Assembly (NCBI GenBank): GCA_043806315.1
Contig: JAZDHF010000103.1
Coordinates: 1-39,136, forward strand
DNA length: 39,136 nucleotides
Reading direction: 5' to 3'
Source of the DNA: SBAX01 sp043806315
GTDB taxonomy: Bacteria > Planctomycetota > Phycisphaerae > UBA1845
Shown: positions 24,456 through 31,964 of the stretch, piece after piece
How the letters are laid out: each line of letters starts with the position of its first letter
Position numbering within the stretch: the first letter of the stretch is position 1
Notes under the pieces: model-generated
What the model was told of the DNA's origin: nothing
Databases searched by the model: none
Seen by the model: the letters and a program-made list of their open reading frames with translations, nothing else
Made by a program: the position numbers and the translations under genes

Positions 24456-26024
24456 ATGCGTGAAACGTTTCTGTGGATCGTGCTGGCGGCGTTCTTCGCC
24501 GCGACGACGGCGCTGGCCGTGTACGGCCTGCACCTCTATGTACTGCTCTACCTGTTTCGCAGAAAGGCGGCATCGCGGCGACGCGAGCAGCAAGCCGCCA
24601 TCGCCACGTATCACCGCGATCACCCGGTGGACGGCTGGCCGATCGTCACCACCCAGATTCCCGTCTACAACGAGCGGGACGTCGTCAAGCGGGCGGTCGA
24701 GGCGACGGCCGCCATCGACTATCCGCCCGCTCGCCATGAAATCCAGATCCTTGACGACAGCGACGACGCCACGCGGGATACCGTCGATGACCTCGTTCGG
24801 CGACTGAACGCCCGCGGCGTGGACATCAATGTGATTCGCCGTCCGAGCCGGTCGGGCTACAAGGCCGGGGCGCTGGCGGCAGGATTGGCGTCGGCGCGGG
24901 GCAAGTATGTCGCCGTGTTCGACGCCGACTTCGTTCCGCCCAAGGAGTTCCTTCGCCAGGCGATTCCTCTTCTTGAGGCGCAACCCGATCTGGCGTGCCT
25001 CCAGGGGCGATGGAGTCATTTGAACCGCCAGGAGTCCTGGCTCACCGAGGCCCAGGCACTGGGGATCGACGGGCACTTCGCCATCGAGCAGGGTGCGCGG
25101 GCGTGGAACGGGCTGATGATGAATTTCAACGGGACCGCCGGCGTCTGGCGCAAGGCCGCCATCGACGACCCCGCGGTCGGCGGTTGGAGCGGCGACACGC
25201 TCACCGAGGACCTGGATCTGTCCTATCGGGCGCAGCTCGCCGGATGGAAGCTGGATTACTGCGTGGACCTCGCCTGCCCGGCGGAACTGCCGGCCACGGT
25301 CGGCGCCCTCAAGAGTCAGCAGCGGCGGTGGGCCACGGGGTCCATTCAAGTCGCCCGCAAGCTGCTTCCGCGCATCTGGCGGGCCCCTCTTTCCCTGCCG
25401 GAGAAGGTCGAAGCAACGCTCCATCTGACGCACTACTCGGTGGCCTTGTGGATGCTGCTGCTCGCCGTCGTCGCCCGCCCGATGTTGCTGGTCTACTCCG
25501 AAGGCAAGGCCTTCAGCAAATGGTTCTGGATCGCCTGGGCGGCGATCGCGGTGTCGGCGGTCGCGCCGTCGCTGATCTATGCCTATGCCCGCTACAGTCT
25601 GGGCGGGCGGTGGTCGGGTTTGCGGACCATCCCCTCCATGCTCATCCTCGGCTGCGGCATGTGCGTCAACAACTCGCTGGGCGTCCTTCGCGGACTATTC
25701 CGATCGGGGGGCGAATTCGTCCGCACTCCCAAATCGGGGAGCGCCGACGCCGCCCGGGCCGTCAGTCGCTACCAAGTCGCGGTCAATCACACCTGGATCG
25801 CGGAGGTCCTCCTGGGCCTCTACTCCCTGCTCTCTTTTCTGATCTACTTCTCCCAAGGGCATCGTGCGTTCAGCGTTTTTCTTCTCCTCTATGCCGTCGG
25901 GTTCTGCCTTATCGGCTGGCTGTCGCGCCCGCGGAAGCCGAGGATGGCGGCGATTCCCGTCGACGCCGCCCCCCGGTTGACGGCCAAGGTAACGCCCGTC
26001 GAATCGGCGAGCGCCGCCCGGTGA
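24456..26024 (+). CDS. Membrane GT2 family glycosyltransferase (cellulose/mannan synthase-like)
   Basis: The 522-residue protein has an N-terminal membrane segment (about 5-35) and a cytosolic GT-A domain. Its motifs are TTQIPVYNER, DDSDD (100-104), FDADF with the catalytic DAD (156-158), TEDLDLSYRAQ (TED at 250-252) and QQRRW (288-292). These are the D, DxD, TED and QxxRW motifs of processive beta-glycosyltransferases. About four C-terminal membrane segments follow. The polysaccharide made is unknown; no BcsB, PilZ domain or other partner is adjacent. The start at 24456 is the first ATG; it has no recognisable Shine-Dalgarno because a heptad repeat occupies that position. Confidence 0.9.
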   Translation: MRETFLWIVLAAFFAATTALAVYGLHLYVLLYLFRRKAASRRREQQAAIATYHRDHPVDGWPIVTTQIPVYNERDVVKRAVEATAAIDYPPARHEIQILDDSDDATRDTVDDLVRRLNARGVDINVIRRPSRSGYKAGALAAGLASARGKYVAVFDADFVPPKEFLRQAIPLLEAQPDLACLQGRWSHLNRQESWLTEAQALGIDGHFAIEQGARAWNGLMMNFNGTAGVWRKAAIDDPAVGGWSGDTLTEDLDLSYRAQLAGWKLDYCVDLACPAELPATVGALKSQQRRWATGSIQVARKLLPRIWRAPLSLPEKVEATLHLTHYSVALWMLLLAVVARPMLLVYSEGKAFSKWFWIAWAAIAVSAVAPSLIYAYARYSLGGRWSGLRTIPSMLILGCGMCVNNSLGVLRGLFRSGGEFVRTPKSGSADAARAVSRYQVAVNHTWIAEVLLGLYSLLSFLIYFSQGHRAFSVFLLLYAVGFCLIGWLSRPRKPRMAAIPVDAAPRLTAKVTPVESASAAR

Positions 26025-26147
26025 CGCCCGCGGCCCACACCTCCCGGCGGCGACGCTACGCCGGTCGAGATCACCGGGGCGAAATGCACGGGAACGCCAA
26101 ACAGCCCGGGGAGAAGACGTCCGGAATCGACCCCGCCTGAGGCGCGG

Positions 26148-27926
26148 CTACTGCCCGGAGAGGATCGGTTGGAGAGCCGCGAAGTCGAGAAGGTCGATGG
26201 AATGGTCGGCGTTGAAGTCGAAGGATTCGCACCCGGTGCCGTAGGGTCCGCTGTGCGGACCCGTCATGCAGGCGGACCAATTCGCGAAGTCGGATAGGTC
26301 CACGTTTTGATCGCAGTTGTAGTCGCCGATGCCGAACTCGTAGGCCCCGATGTCCACCCGGTCGCAAAGCACCCGGGCGTGCCCGTCGAGGTCGGTAGAC
26401 GGAAGCCCGCTCGGATTCGGGTCGCCTGCGTTGATGGCCGGAGAACCGGGTAACAGACGCAAGTCGTCATCGTCGGTCCCCTGAATGCTATCAGGCCCAC
26501 TTGGGTCCACGAACAGCGGGTCGGCCCCGCCGTTGCCCACGCCGCCCAATGAACCCGACCAGCCCTGGACGATGTTGTATCGAAGTGTGGGAGGGTCGAG
26601 CGAGTACACCTGGGAACTCTGCAAGTAGCCGTACTGGTCGTGATTACCCCAAACGACTGAGTTGGTAAGCTGCATCCCCCCGCCCGACTCAATACCCCCG
26701 CCGGTTTCGGCAAAGTTACCGGAAATGGTACAGTTGAACATCCGGACGATTCCACTCTGATTGAGGACGGCGCCGCCGTTCCCTGCGGAGTTGCCTACGA
26801 ACAAGCTGTTAACCACCGTCAGGCCACCGCCGCTGTTGGAATAAATCGCGCCGCCCCAGGCTGCGGCGTGGTTGCCGAGAAAAACGCAGTCCTCGATGCG
26901 CGGGGCGCTGAGGAACGCGCTGTAAACAGCTGCGCCGTCGCCCGCATGGTTCCCCAGGAACACGCAGTCGGAGATGGTCGGGTATCCCTCGCCAATGGTC
27001 AGCGCCGTGCCGATGTTGTCCCGGAACGTGCAGCGCCGGATGGGAGCGCTGGACTCGGCGCCCAGACCACCGCCGCGATTGCGGAGGAACTCGCAGTCCG
27101 ACACCACGGCCTGATTGGACTCATTCAAGACACCCCCGCCGCTGCTGTAGCTGTCGAACAGACCATTGTCGCTGAAGCACGACCTGAGGATGGATGCACT
27201 GCCATAGAAGGTTACGATGCCGATCCCGGGATTGCCTGCGAACGTACATTCATCAACAATAATGTCGGAACGGTTGCTGACAAGCCCGAAGTCGTTCCCG
27301 CCGCGCACGGTCAACCGGTTCAGCATCACGGAGCCGGACACTTCGACGAGCCGCAGCACAGCATCGCTATTATCGCAGAGGGTGGTGCGGCATACTTCGC
27401 AGCAGAAATCGCGAGCCATCAACGCGCACGTGGAATCCCAGACCTGTGCGCATTGCGGACGGCGGGTGTAAACGATCGCGGCGCACTCCGCGTCCTCGCA
27501 CCCGGGCTGCAGCGTCACACCACAGCAGTTGCTTTGACCCGTAGCATTCAGGTCGTCGTCGCCGCGCAGGTCCCCGCTGAGGATGGTTTCCTTCTTGACC
27601 CAATCGCGGTCGTCGAGGCATTCCTCGAAACCGGCGAACCCGCCGTAGAGCGACACGTTTCCCGGCGGCTCGAAGGCGATTCCGCGATCGCCCGTGCCGC
27701 GGTCCGGCTTATAGATTCCAGCGGTGATCCAAATTTCGCAGGGGCAACCGTCGTTATTGCGGGCGTCGTCGAGGGCGTCCTGTAGGTCGGAAAAAGCGTT
27801 TGTCCAGGACGTGCCGTCGTTGGCACCCACGGCCTGGCTGTTTACATAAACCACCCGCTGAGCGGAGGTTATGGCAGGCCCATGCAAGAGAAAAAGCAAC
27901 CCGAGAGGTAAAAACCGATGGCACAT
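26148..27926 (-). CDS. Secreted right-handed beta-helix protein with dockerin-like C-terminus
   Basis: The 592-residue protein has a signal peptide (residues 1-22) and a pectate-lyase-like start (VYVNSQAVGANDGTSWTNAFSDLQDAL). A long series of beta-helix turns follows (about 190-450; repeated CxF-x-GN units such as CVFLGNHAGDGAAVY). The end carries two EF-hand-like segments, DYNCDQNVDLSDF and DFNADHSIDLLDF, as in dockerin type I modules. A cysteine-rich module (residues 132-184) interrupts the N-terminal part. Planctomycetes encode many such surface proteins; no enzyme function can be assigned. GGGGGAG upstream of the ATG at 27926 supports the start. It converges with the GT2 gene. Confidence 0.85.
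   Translation of the reverse strand: MCHRFLPLGLLFLLHGPAITSAQRVVYVNSQAVGANDGTSWTNAFSDLQDALDDARNNDGCPCEIWITAGIYKPDRGTGDRGIAFEPPGNVSLYGGFAGFEECLDDRDWVKKETILSGDLRGDDDLNATGQSNCCGVTLQPGCEDAECAAIVYTRRPQCAQVWDSTCALMARDFCCEVCRTTLCDNSDAVLRLVEVSGSVMLNRLTVRGGNDFGLVSNRSDIIVDECTFAGNPGIGIVTFYGSASILRSCFSDNGLFDSYSSGGGVLNESNQAVVSDCEFLRNRGGGLGAESSAPIRRCTFRDNIGTALTIGEGYPTISDCVFLGNHAGDGAAVYSAFLSAPRIEDCVFLGNHAAAWGGAIYSNSGGGLTVVNSLFVGNSAGNGGAVLNQSGIVRMFNCTISGNFAETGGGIESGGGMQLTNSVVWGNHDQYGYLQSSQVYSLDPPTLRYNIVQGWSGSLGGVGNGGADPLFVDPSGPDSIQGTDDDDLRLLPGSPAINAGDPNPSGLPSTDLDGHARVLCDRVDIGAYEFGIGDYNCDQNVDLSDFANWSACMTGPHSGPYGTGCESFDFNADHSIDLLDFAALQPILSGQ
27375..27533 (-). other. Cysteine-rich module within the beta-helix protein
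   Basis: Residues 132-184 carry twelve cysteines in about 53 residues. The spacing is CC-x7-C-x4-C, then PQC, WDSTC and FCCEVC, closing with TTLC. The WDxxCAxxA-type core resembles a repeat I associate with large secreted proteins of planctomycetes and some delta-proteobacteria. The cysteines would form disulfides after export. The rest of the protein is poor in cysteine clusters. Confidence 0.6.
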
Positions 27927-28327
27927 ACGGGCACTCCCCCTTCCCGTATTCTAGTTCCCGTAACAGCCTGCCGGCGAGAAAAAATAAGGAACCCACAATT
28001 CGGGCTTGACCGGCGACAGGCGATACGCATCCTATCCGTTCGCCTTGGAGACAACTCCCTCCGAACGTGGAGGGGTGAAATCAAACCCGTAGCAAGCTCG
28101 GAGGGTTCAAAATGCTTCCCCAAGTCAGACGCCGGGCATGGATCGCGGCCGCAGGCATTACTTGTGCCATCCCGACGGCACGGGGCGCGCTGCGGCGGGG
28201 GAAGCCCGTCCTACACCTTGGCGTACCCTAACATTTTTCTAACATTGCGCTTGCGTGCGGGTCGATGATCGGGTAGAGTGCGTGCTCCGAACGGCGGCGG
28301 AGTGGACCGATGCGGGAGGGTGCGGCG
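27927..28327. other. 401-bp intergenic region between divergent beta-helix and PfkB genes
   Basis: No gene is supported here. It contains a small hairpin (GTGCC 28164-28168 with GGCAC 28177-28181), an imperfect direct repeat of CTAACATT (28228-28246) and a weak promoter candidate for the PfkB gene. Confidence 0.5.
28251..28279 (+). promoter_or_regulatory. Weak promoter candidate for the pfkB-thpR-recA cluster
   Basis: TTGCGT (28251-28256) and TAGAGT (28274-28279) are separated by 17 bp, the optimal spacing, and lie about 50 bp before the PfkB start. Both hexamers match the consensus only partly. Confidence 0.3.
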
Positions 28328-29233
28328 ATGTCCTTGCTGGTGACGGGAAGCATTGCGATCGACACGGTGGCCTCGCCGTACGGGCGGGCGGAGAACGTTC
28401 TGGGCGGGTCGGCGGTGTACTTTTCGTTTGCGGCCTCACGGTACGTGCCGGTGCGGCTCGTCGGCGTGGTGGGCGAGGACTTCCCCAACGCCTTCCGCCG
28501 CACGCTGGCCGCACGGGACATTGACCTTCGCGGTTTGGAGGTCCGCAAGGGGAGTAAGACTTTTCGGTGGAGCGGTCGGTTTGAGGGGGACATGAATTCG
28601 GCGGAGACCGTGGAGGTCGATCTCAACGTCCTGGCGGAACGCGGGCCGAAGGTGCCCGAAGTCTTCGCCGACAGTGCGACGGTATTTCTCGCCAATACCC
28701 ACCCCACGTTGCAGCGCGACCTGCTCGCGCAATTGCGGTCGCCGAAGCTCGTGGTCTGTGACACGATGAACCACTGGATCACGACCGAGCGGGAGTCGCT
28801 GCTGGCGACGTTGCGAATCGTAACCGGGGTCATTGTGAACGACGGCGAGGCCCGGCAGCTCACCGGGCGGATGAACCCGATGGAGGCGGGTGAGGCGATC
28901 CTGAAACTCGGCCCCAAGTTTGTCATCATCAAGAAGGGCGAACACGGGGCCTTGTTGCTGACGCCCGACGGGCCGGCGGCGGTCCCCGCGTTTCCCACGA
29001 AGAACGTCCGCGATCCGACCGGGGCGGGGGACAGTTTCGCGGGCGGCGTTTTGGGTTATCTTAGCGCGCAGGGAAGGACCGACTTCGACACCTTGCGTCA
29101 CGGACTGGTTCGCGGGACCGTGGCGGCGTCCTTCGCCATTGAGGACTTTTCGGTGCGCCGCGTGGAGAAGCTCACCCGTGCGGAGATCGATCAACGGGTG
29201 AATGAGTTTGTGCGGATGTTGCGGTTCGACTAG
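28328..29233 (+). CDS. PfkB family carbohydrate kinase
   Basis: The 301-residue product belongs to the ribokinase/PfkB family, which phosphorylates sugars or nucleosides with ATP. It begins LLVTGSIAIDTVASPYG, has the family's N-terminal glycine motif (NVLGGSAVYFSFAAS) and VGVVGEDFP. It ends with the catalytic signature DPTGAGDSFAGGVLGYL, whose Asp is the general base. The substrate cannot be told. The ATG at 28328 has GGAGGG 7 nt upstream and is preferred over the ATG at 28310. It heads a plus-strand cluster with thpR 26 bp downstream. Confidence 0.92.
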   Translation: MSLLVTGSIAIDTVASPYGRAENVLGGSAVYFSFAASRYVPVRLVGVVGEDFPNAFRRTLAARDIDLRGLEVRKGSKTFRWSGRFEGDMNSAETVEVDLNVLAERGPKVPEVFADSATVFLANTHPTLQRDLLAQLRSPKLVVCDTMNHWITTERESLLATLRIVTGVIVNDGEARQLTGRMNPMEAGEAILKLGPKFVIIKKGEHGALLLTPDGPAAVPAFPTKNVRDPTGAGDSFAGGVLGYLSAQGRTDFDTLRHGLVRGTVAASFAIEDFSVRRVEKLTRAEIDQRVNEFVRMLRFD

Positions 29234-29259
29234 ATGACGGGGAGTCGAGGTATAGCGGC

Positions 29260-29844
29260 GTGCGGCTGTTCGTAGCGATTGAACTGACGGATGAGGTCCG
29301 CGAGGCGCTGACCGAGGTTCAGAGCGCCTTGGGCAGAACCGCGGAGGGCGTGCGTTGGGTGCGGGCGGAGCAGTTGCATCTGACGCTCAAGTTCCTGGGC
29401 GAGGTGCCCGACGCCGAGGTGGCGCGCGCAGCCGAGGCGGTGGCGCGAAGTGCGGCCCGGGCGAAGCCGTTCGAGATGGGCGTGACCGATTCCGGGTGCT
29501 TTCCGCCGCGCGGACCGGTGCGGATCGTTTGGGCGGGAATGCACGATCCGTCGGGATCGTTGCTGGAATGCGTGAACGCCGTCGAGGAAGAGATGGAAGG
29601 GATCGGTTTTCCCAGGGAATCAAGACCTTTTTCGCCGCACATCACCATCGGGCGGGCACGGGAGGGTCGATCGAGCGGTGGAATGCGCTCGGCGGTGGAG
29701 GGTGTGAAGATGAAACGTGTCGGGCAGTTGGTGAACGAGTTGACGCTGATGTCGTCGGTGTTGTCGCCGAAGGGGCCGTCGTATAGCGTAGTGAGCCGGG
29801 CGAGATTGGGTGCAGCGGCGAATCCGCCGAGCGGGAGATGCTAG
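29260..29844 (+). CDS. thpR: RNA 2',3'-cyclic 3'-phosphodiesterase
   Basis: ThpR (LigT) opens 2',3'-cyclic phosphates at RNA ends. The 194-residue product shows MRLFVAIELTDEVREAL and the two catalytic HxTx motifs of the 2H phosphoesterase superfamily, HLTL (40-43) and HITI (127-130). It starts with GTG at 29260. The recA ATG follows directly after its TAG. Adjacency of ligT/thpR and recA is known from other phyla, for example with cinA in Thermus-Deinococcus. Confidence 0.93.
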   Translation: MRLFVAIELTDEVREALTEVQSALGRTAEGVRWVRAEQLHLTLKFLGEVPDAEVARAAEAVARSAARAKPFEMGVTDSGCFPPRGPVRIVWAGMHDPSGSLLECVNAVEEEMEGIGFPRESRPFSPHITIGRAREGRSSGGMRSAVEGVKMKRVGQLVNELTLMSSVLSPKGPSYSVVSRARLGAAANPPSGRC

Positions 29845-30960
29845 ATGAAGATCGTCATGCAGGAAGCCGTCAAGCAGGAAGCCGTCAAGCAGGAAGCGGT
29901 GAGCAGCAAGCGCGAGGAAGCTCTGGGTCGGGCGTTGCAGCAGATTGAGAAGGCCTACGGCAAGGGCGCGATCATGCAGCTCGACAAGATGGACGCGGAG
30001 GTCGAGGGGATATCGACCGGAGCGTTGTCGTTGGATCTCGCTCTCGGCGGGCGGGGGCTGCCGCGGGGCCGGATCATCGAGATGTTCGGACCGGAGTCCT
30101 CCGGCAAGACGACGCTGGGCCTGCACGTCGCCGCCGAGGCCCAGCGCCAAGGCGGGGTGGCCGCGATGATCGACGTCGAGCACGCCCTCAGCCCGGTTTG
30201 GGCCAAAAAGTGCGGCGTCAACCTCGAAAAGCTGCTGGTCAGCCAACCGGAGGCGGGCGAGGAGGCCCTGGAAATCACCGAAATGCTCGTCCGCAGCGGT
30301 GCGGTGGACGTGATCATCCTGGACTCGGTCGCCGCTCTGATCCCGCGGGCGGAGATCGAGGGGGCGATGGGTGACGCGCATGTGGCACTCCAGGCCCGGC
30401 TGATGAGCCAGGCCCTGCGCAAGCTCACCGCCGCCATCGGCAAGACCCGGACGATTGTGATCTTCATCAACCAGCTCCGTATGAAGATCGGCGTCATGTT
30501 CGGCAACCCCGAGACCACTCCCGGCGGGCGGGCGTTGAAGTTCTACGCCTCGGTGCGGCTCGACATCCGCCGCATTTCCTCGATCAAGGAGGGTGAGACC
30601 GTGGTGGGCAACCACGTCAGGGTGAAGGTCGCGAAGAACAAGGTGGCCGCCCCGTTCCGCGAGGCCGAGTTCGACATCATGTTCGACAGCGGCATCAGTT
30701 CCGAAGGGGACCTGCTCGACCTCGCCGTCGCCGACAACGTGATCGTGAAAAGCGGCGCGTGGCTCAGCTATAAGGACGTACGCCTGGGACAGGGTCGGGA
30801 GAACGTCAAGCAGTTCCTCCGCGACAACCCTGATTTGTTCGAGGAAATCCGCGCCGCGGTCATCGTCAAGCGCACTCCGCAGCCCGCACTCGCCGCGAGC
30901 GTGGACTCGGAAACGAGGGCGTCCGCCCAGCAAGCGGTCGCCAAGCGAAAGCACGCATAG
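29845..30960 (+). CDS. recA: Recombinase RecA
   Basis: RecA forms filaments on single-stranded DNA, drives strand exchange and stimulates LexA self-cleavage. The 371-residue protein has REEALGRALQQIEKAYGKGAIM, Walker A GPESSGKTT (82-90) and VIILDSVAALIPRAEIEG. It also shows LMSQALRKLTAAIGKTRTIVIFINQLRMKIGVMFGNPETTPGGRALKFYASVRLDIRR and KVAKNKVAAPFREAEFDIM. The DNA-binding loops and the MAW-type interface are intact. The first 20 residues hold a tandem QEAVK repeat. The ATG at 29845 abuts the thpR stop, and GGGAGA lies 6 nt upstream, so the two genes are probably coupled. No LexA box is visible. Confidence 0.97.
   Translation: MKIVMQEAVKQEAVKQEAVSSKREEALGRALQQIEKAYGKGAIMQLDKMDAEVEGISTGALSLDLALGGRGLPRGRIIEMFGPESSGKTTLGLHVAAEAQRQGGVAAMIDVEHALSPVWAKKCGVNLEKLLVSQPEAGEEALEITEMLVRSGAVDVIILDSVAALIPRAEIEGAMGDAHVALQARLMSQALRKLTAAIGKTRTIVIFINQLRMKIGVMFGNPETTPGGRALKFYASVRLDIRRISSIKEGETVVGNHVRVKVAKNKVAAPFREAEFDIMFDSGISSEGDLLDLAVADNVIVKSGAWLSYKDVRLGQGRENVKQFLRDNPDLFEEIRAAVIVKRTPQPALAASVDSETRASAQQAVAKRKHA
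29860..29901 (+). repeat. 15-bp tandem repeat at the recA 5' end
   Basis: CAGGAAGCCGTCAAG occurs twice in perfect copies (29860-29874, 29875-29889). A third, partial copy with one change follows (29890-29901). It encodes QEAVK repeats before the conserved RecA core. Confidence 0.85.
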
Positions 30961-30998
30961 CAACAGAAACCGGCGGTCCCGGGCCCGCCGGAGATTCG

Positions 30999-31883
30999 AT
31001 GAACGGGCCGTCGCCGGATCGTCTTCGAGACTTCGCGGTCGAGTTTGACCGGCGGTTCGGTGAGTACCTCACGCCGAGATCGGACACTCCGCGCGAACTT
31101 CTGGAAGCGATTCGATACTCCGCGCTCGCGCCGGCGAAGCGCATTCGGCCCTATCTCGTGGTGCGGTGTTGCGAGTTGGCGGGCGGTTCGCGGGAGGACG
31201 CCTGGGCGGCGGCGGCGGCGGTCGAGTGCGTCCACACGTTCAGTTTGGTCCACGACGACCTGCCCGCGATGGACGACGACGATCTTCGCCGCGGGCGGCC
31301 GACCACGCACAAGCAATTCGGGGAGGCCGTCGCCATTCTCGCGGGCGACGCCCTCCTGGTCCTCGCGTTTGAACTCTTGGCCCATCATGCCGCGGATCGA
31401 CGCTCGGCCGGTGAGATGGTGCTGGAGCTCGCGGAACGGACCGGTTGGGCGGGCATGATCGGCGGTCAAGCGGCCGACATTGCGGGTGAATCCCAGAGTC
31501 CATCCTTAGAGCGCACCCAGTTCATTCACGAGCGCAAGACCGCGGCACTGTTTGAGGCGGCTTGTCGGCTCGGGGCAATGGCTGGACGGGGCCAACCTGA
31601 CGCCATAACGGCTCTTGGCGGATTCGGAAGATGCTTGGGTCGGGCCTTCCAAATTGCCGATGATTTATTGGACGTGATCTCGACGGCGGAGAAATCGGGT
31701 AAAGCCGTGGGCAAGGACGTGGCCGCGGGCAAACAAACCTACCCGCGGTGCGTAGGAGTGGAGCGGAGCCGGGCCGCGGCAAATGCGGCGGCGGCGGCGG
31801 CGGTCGCGGAACTGGAGCGGTTCGGGGCGGCGGCGGACGATCTACGGGAACTCGCCCGGTACGCAGCGTCGCGTGCTTTCTAA
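30999..31883 (+). CDS. ispA: Farnesyl/geranyl diphosphate synthase
   Basis: This trans-prenyltransferase condenses isopentenyl diphosphate with allylic diphosphates in the cytosol. The 294-residue protein has the first Asp-rich motif in HDDLPAMDDDD (D86-D95), the bacterial form with four residues between aspartates. It also has RRGRPTTHKQFGEA, GGQAADI, HERKTAALFEAA and the second Asp-rich motif DDLLD (221-225). The exact chain length is inferred from the family. A run of GGC repeats encodes a poly-alanine stretch near the C-terminus. It lies 38 bp after recA and 81 bp before dxs, the enzyme that supplies its substrate pathway. Confidence 0.93.
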   Translation: MNGPSPDRLRDFAVEFDRRFGEYLTPRSDTPRELLEAIRYSALAPAKRIRPYLVVRCCELAGGSREDAWAAAAAVECVHTFSLVHDDLPAMDDDDLRRGRPTTHKQFGEAVAILAGDALLVLAFELLAHHAADRRSAGEMVLELAERTGWAGMIGGQAADIAGESQSPSLERTQFIHERKTAALFEAACRLGAMAGRGQPDAITALGGFGRCLGRAFQIADDLLDVISTAEKSGKAVGKDVAAGKQTYPRCVGVERSRAAANAAAAAAVAELERFGAAADDLRELARYAASRAF

Positions 31884-31964
31884 AACTTTTGAAAGTGCCG
31901 AAGCCCGGCGCAGTCCGCTACAATGGGGGTCGGACGGAGTCGAGCGGACCTCAAGGAGTCGTTG

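Noticed and set aside
29620..30963. Open frame antisense to recA and thpR
   Set aside because: It has no family resemblance and spans two well-defined genes on the opposite strand.
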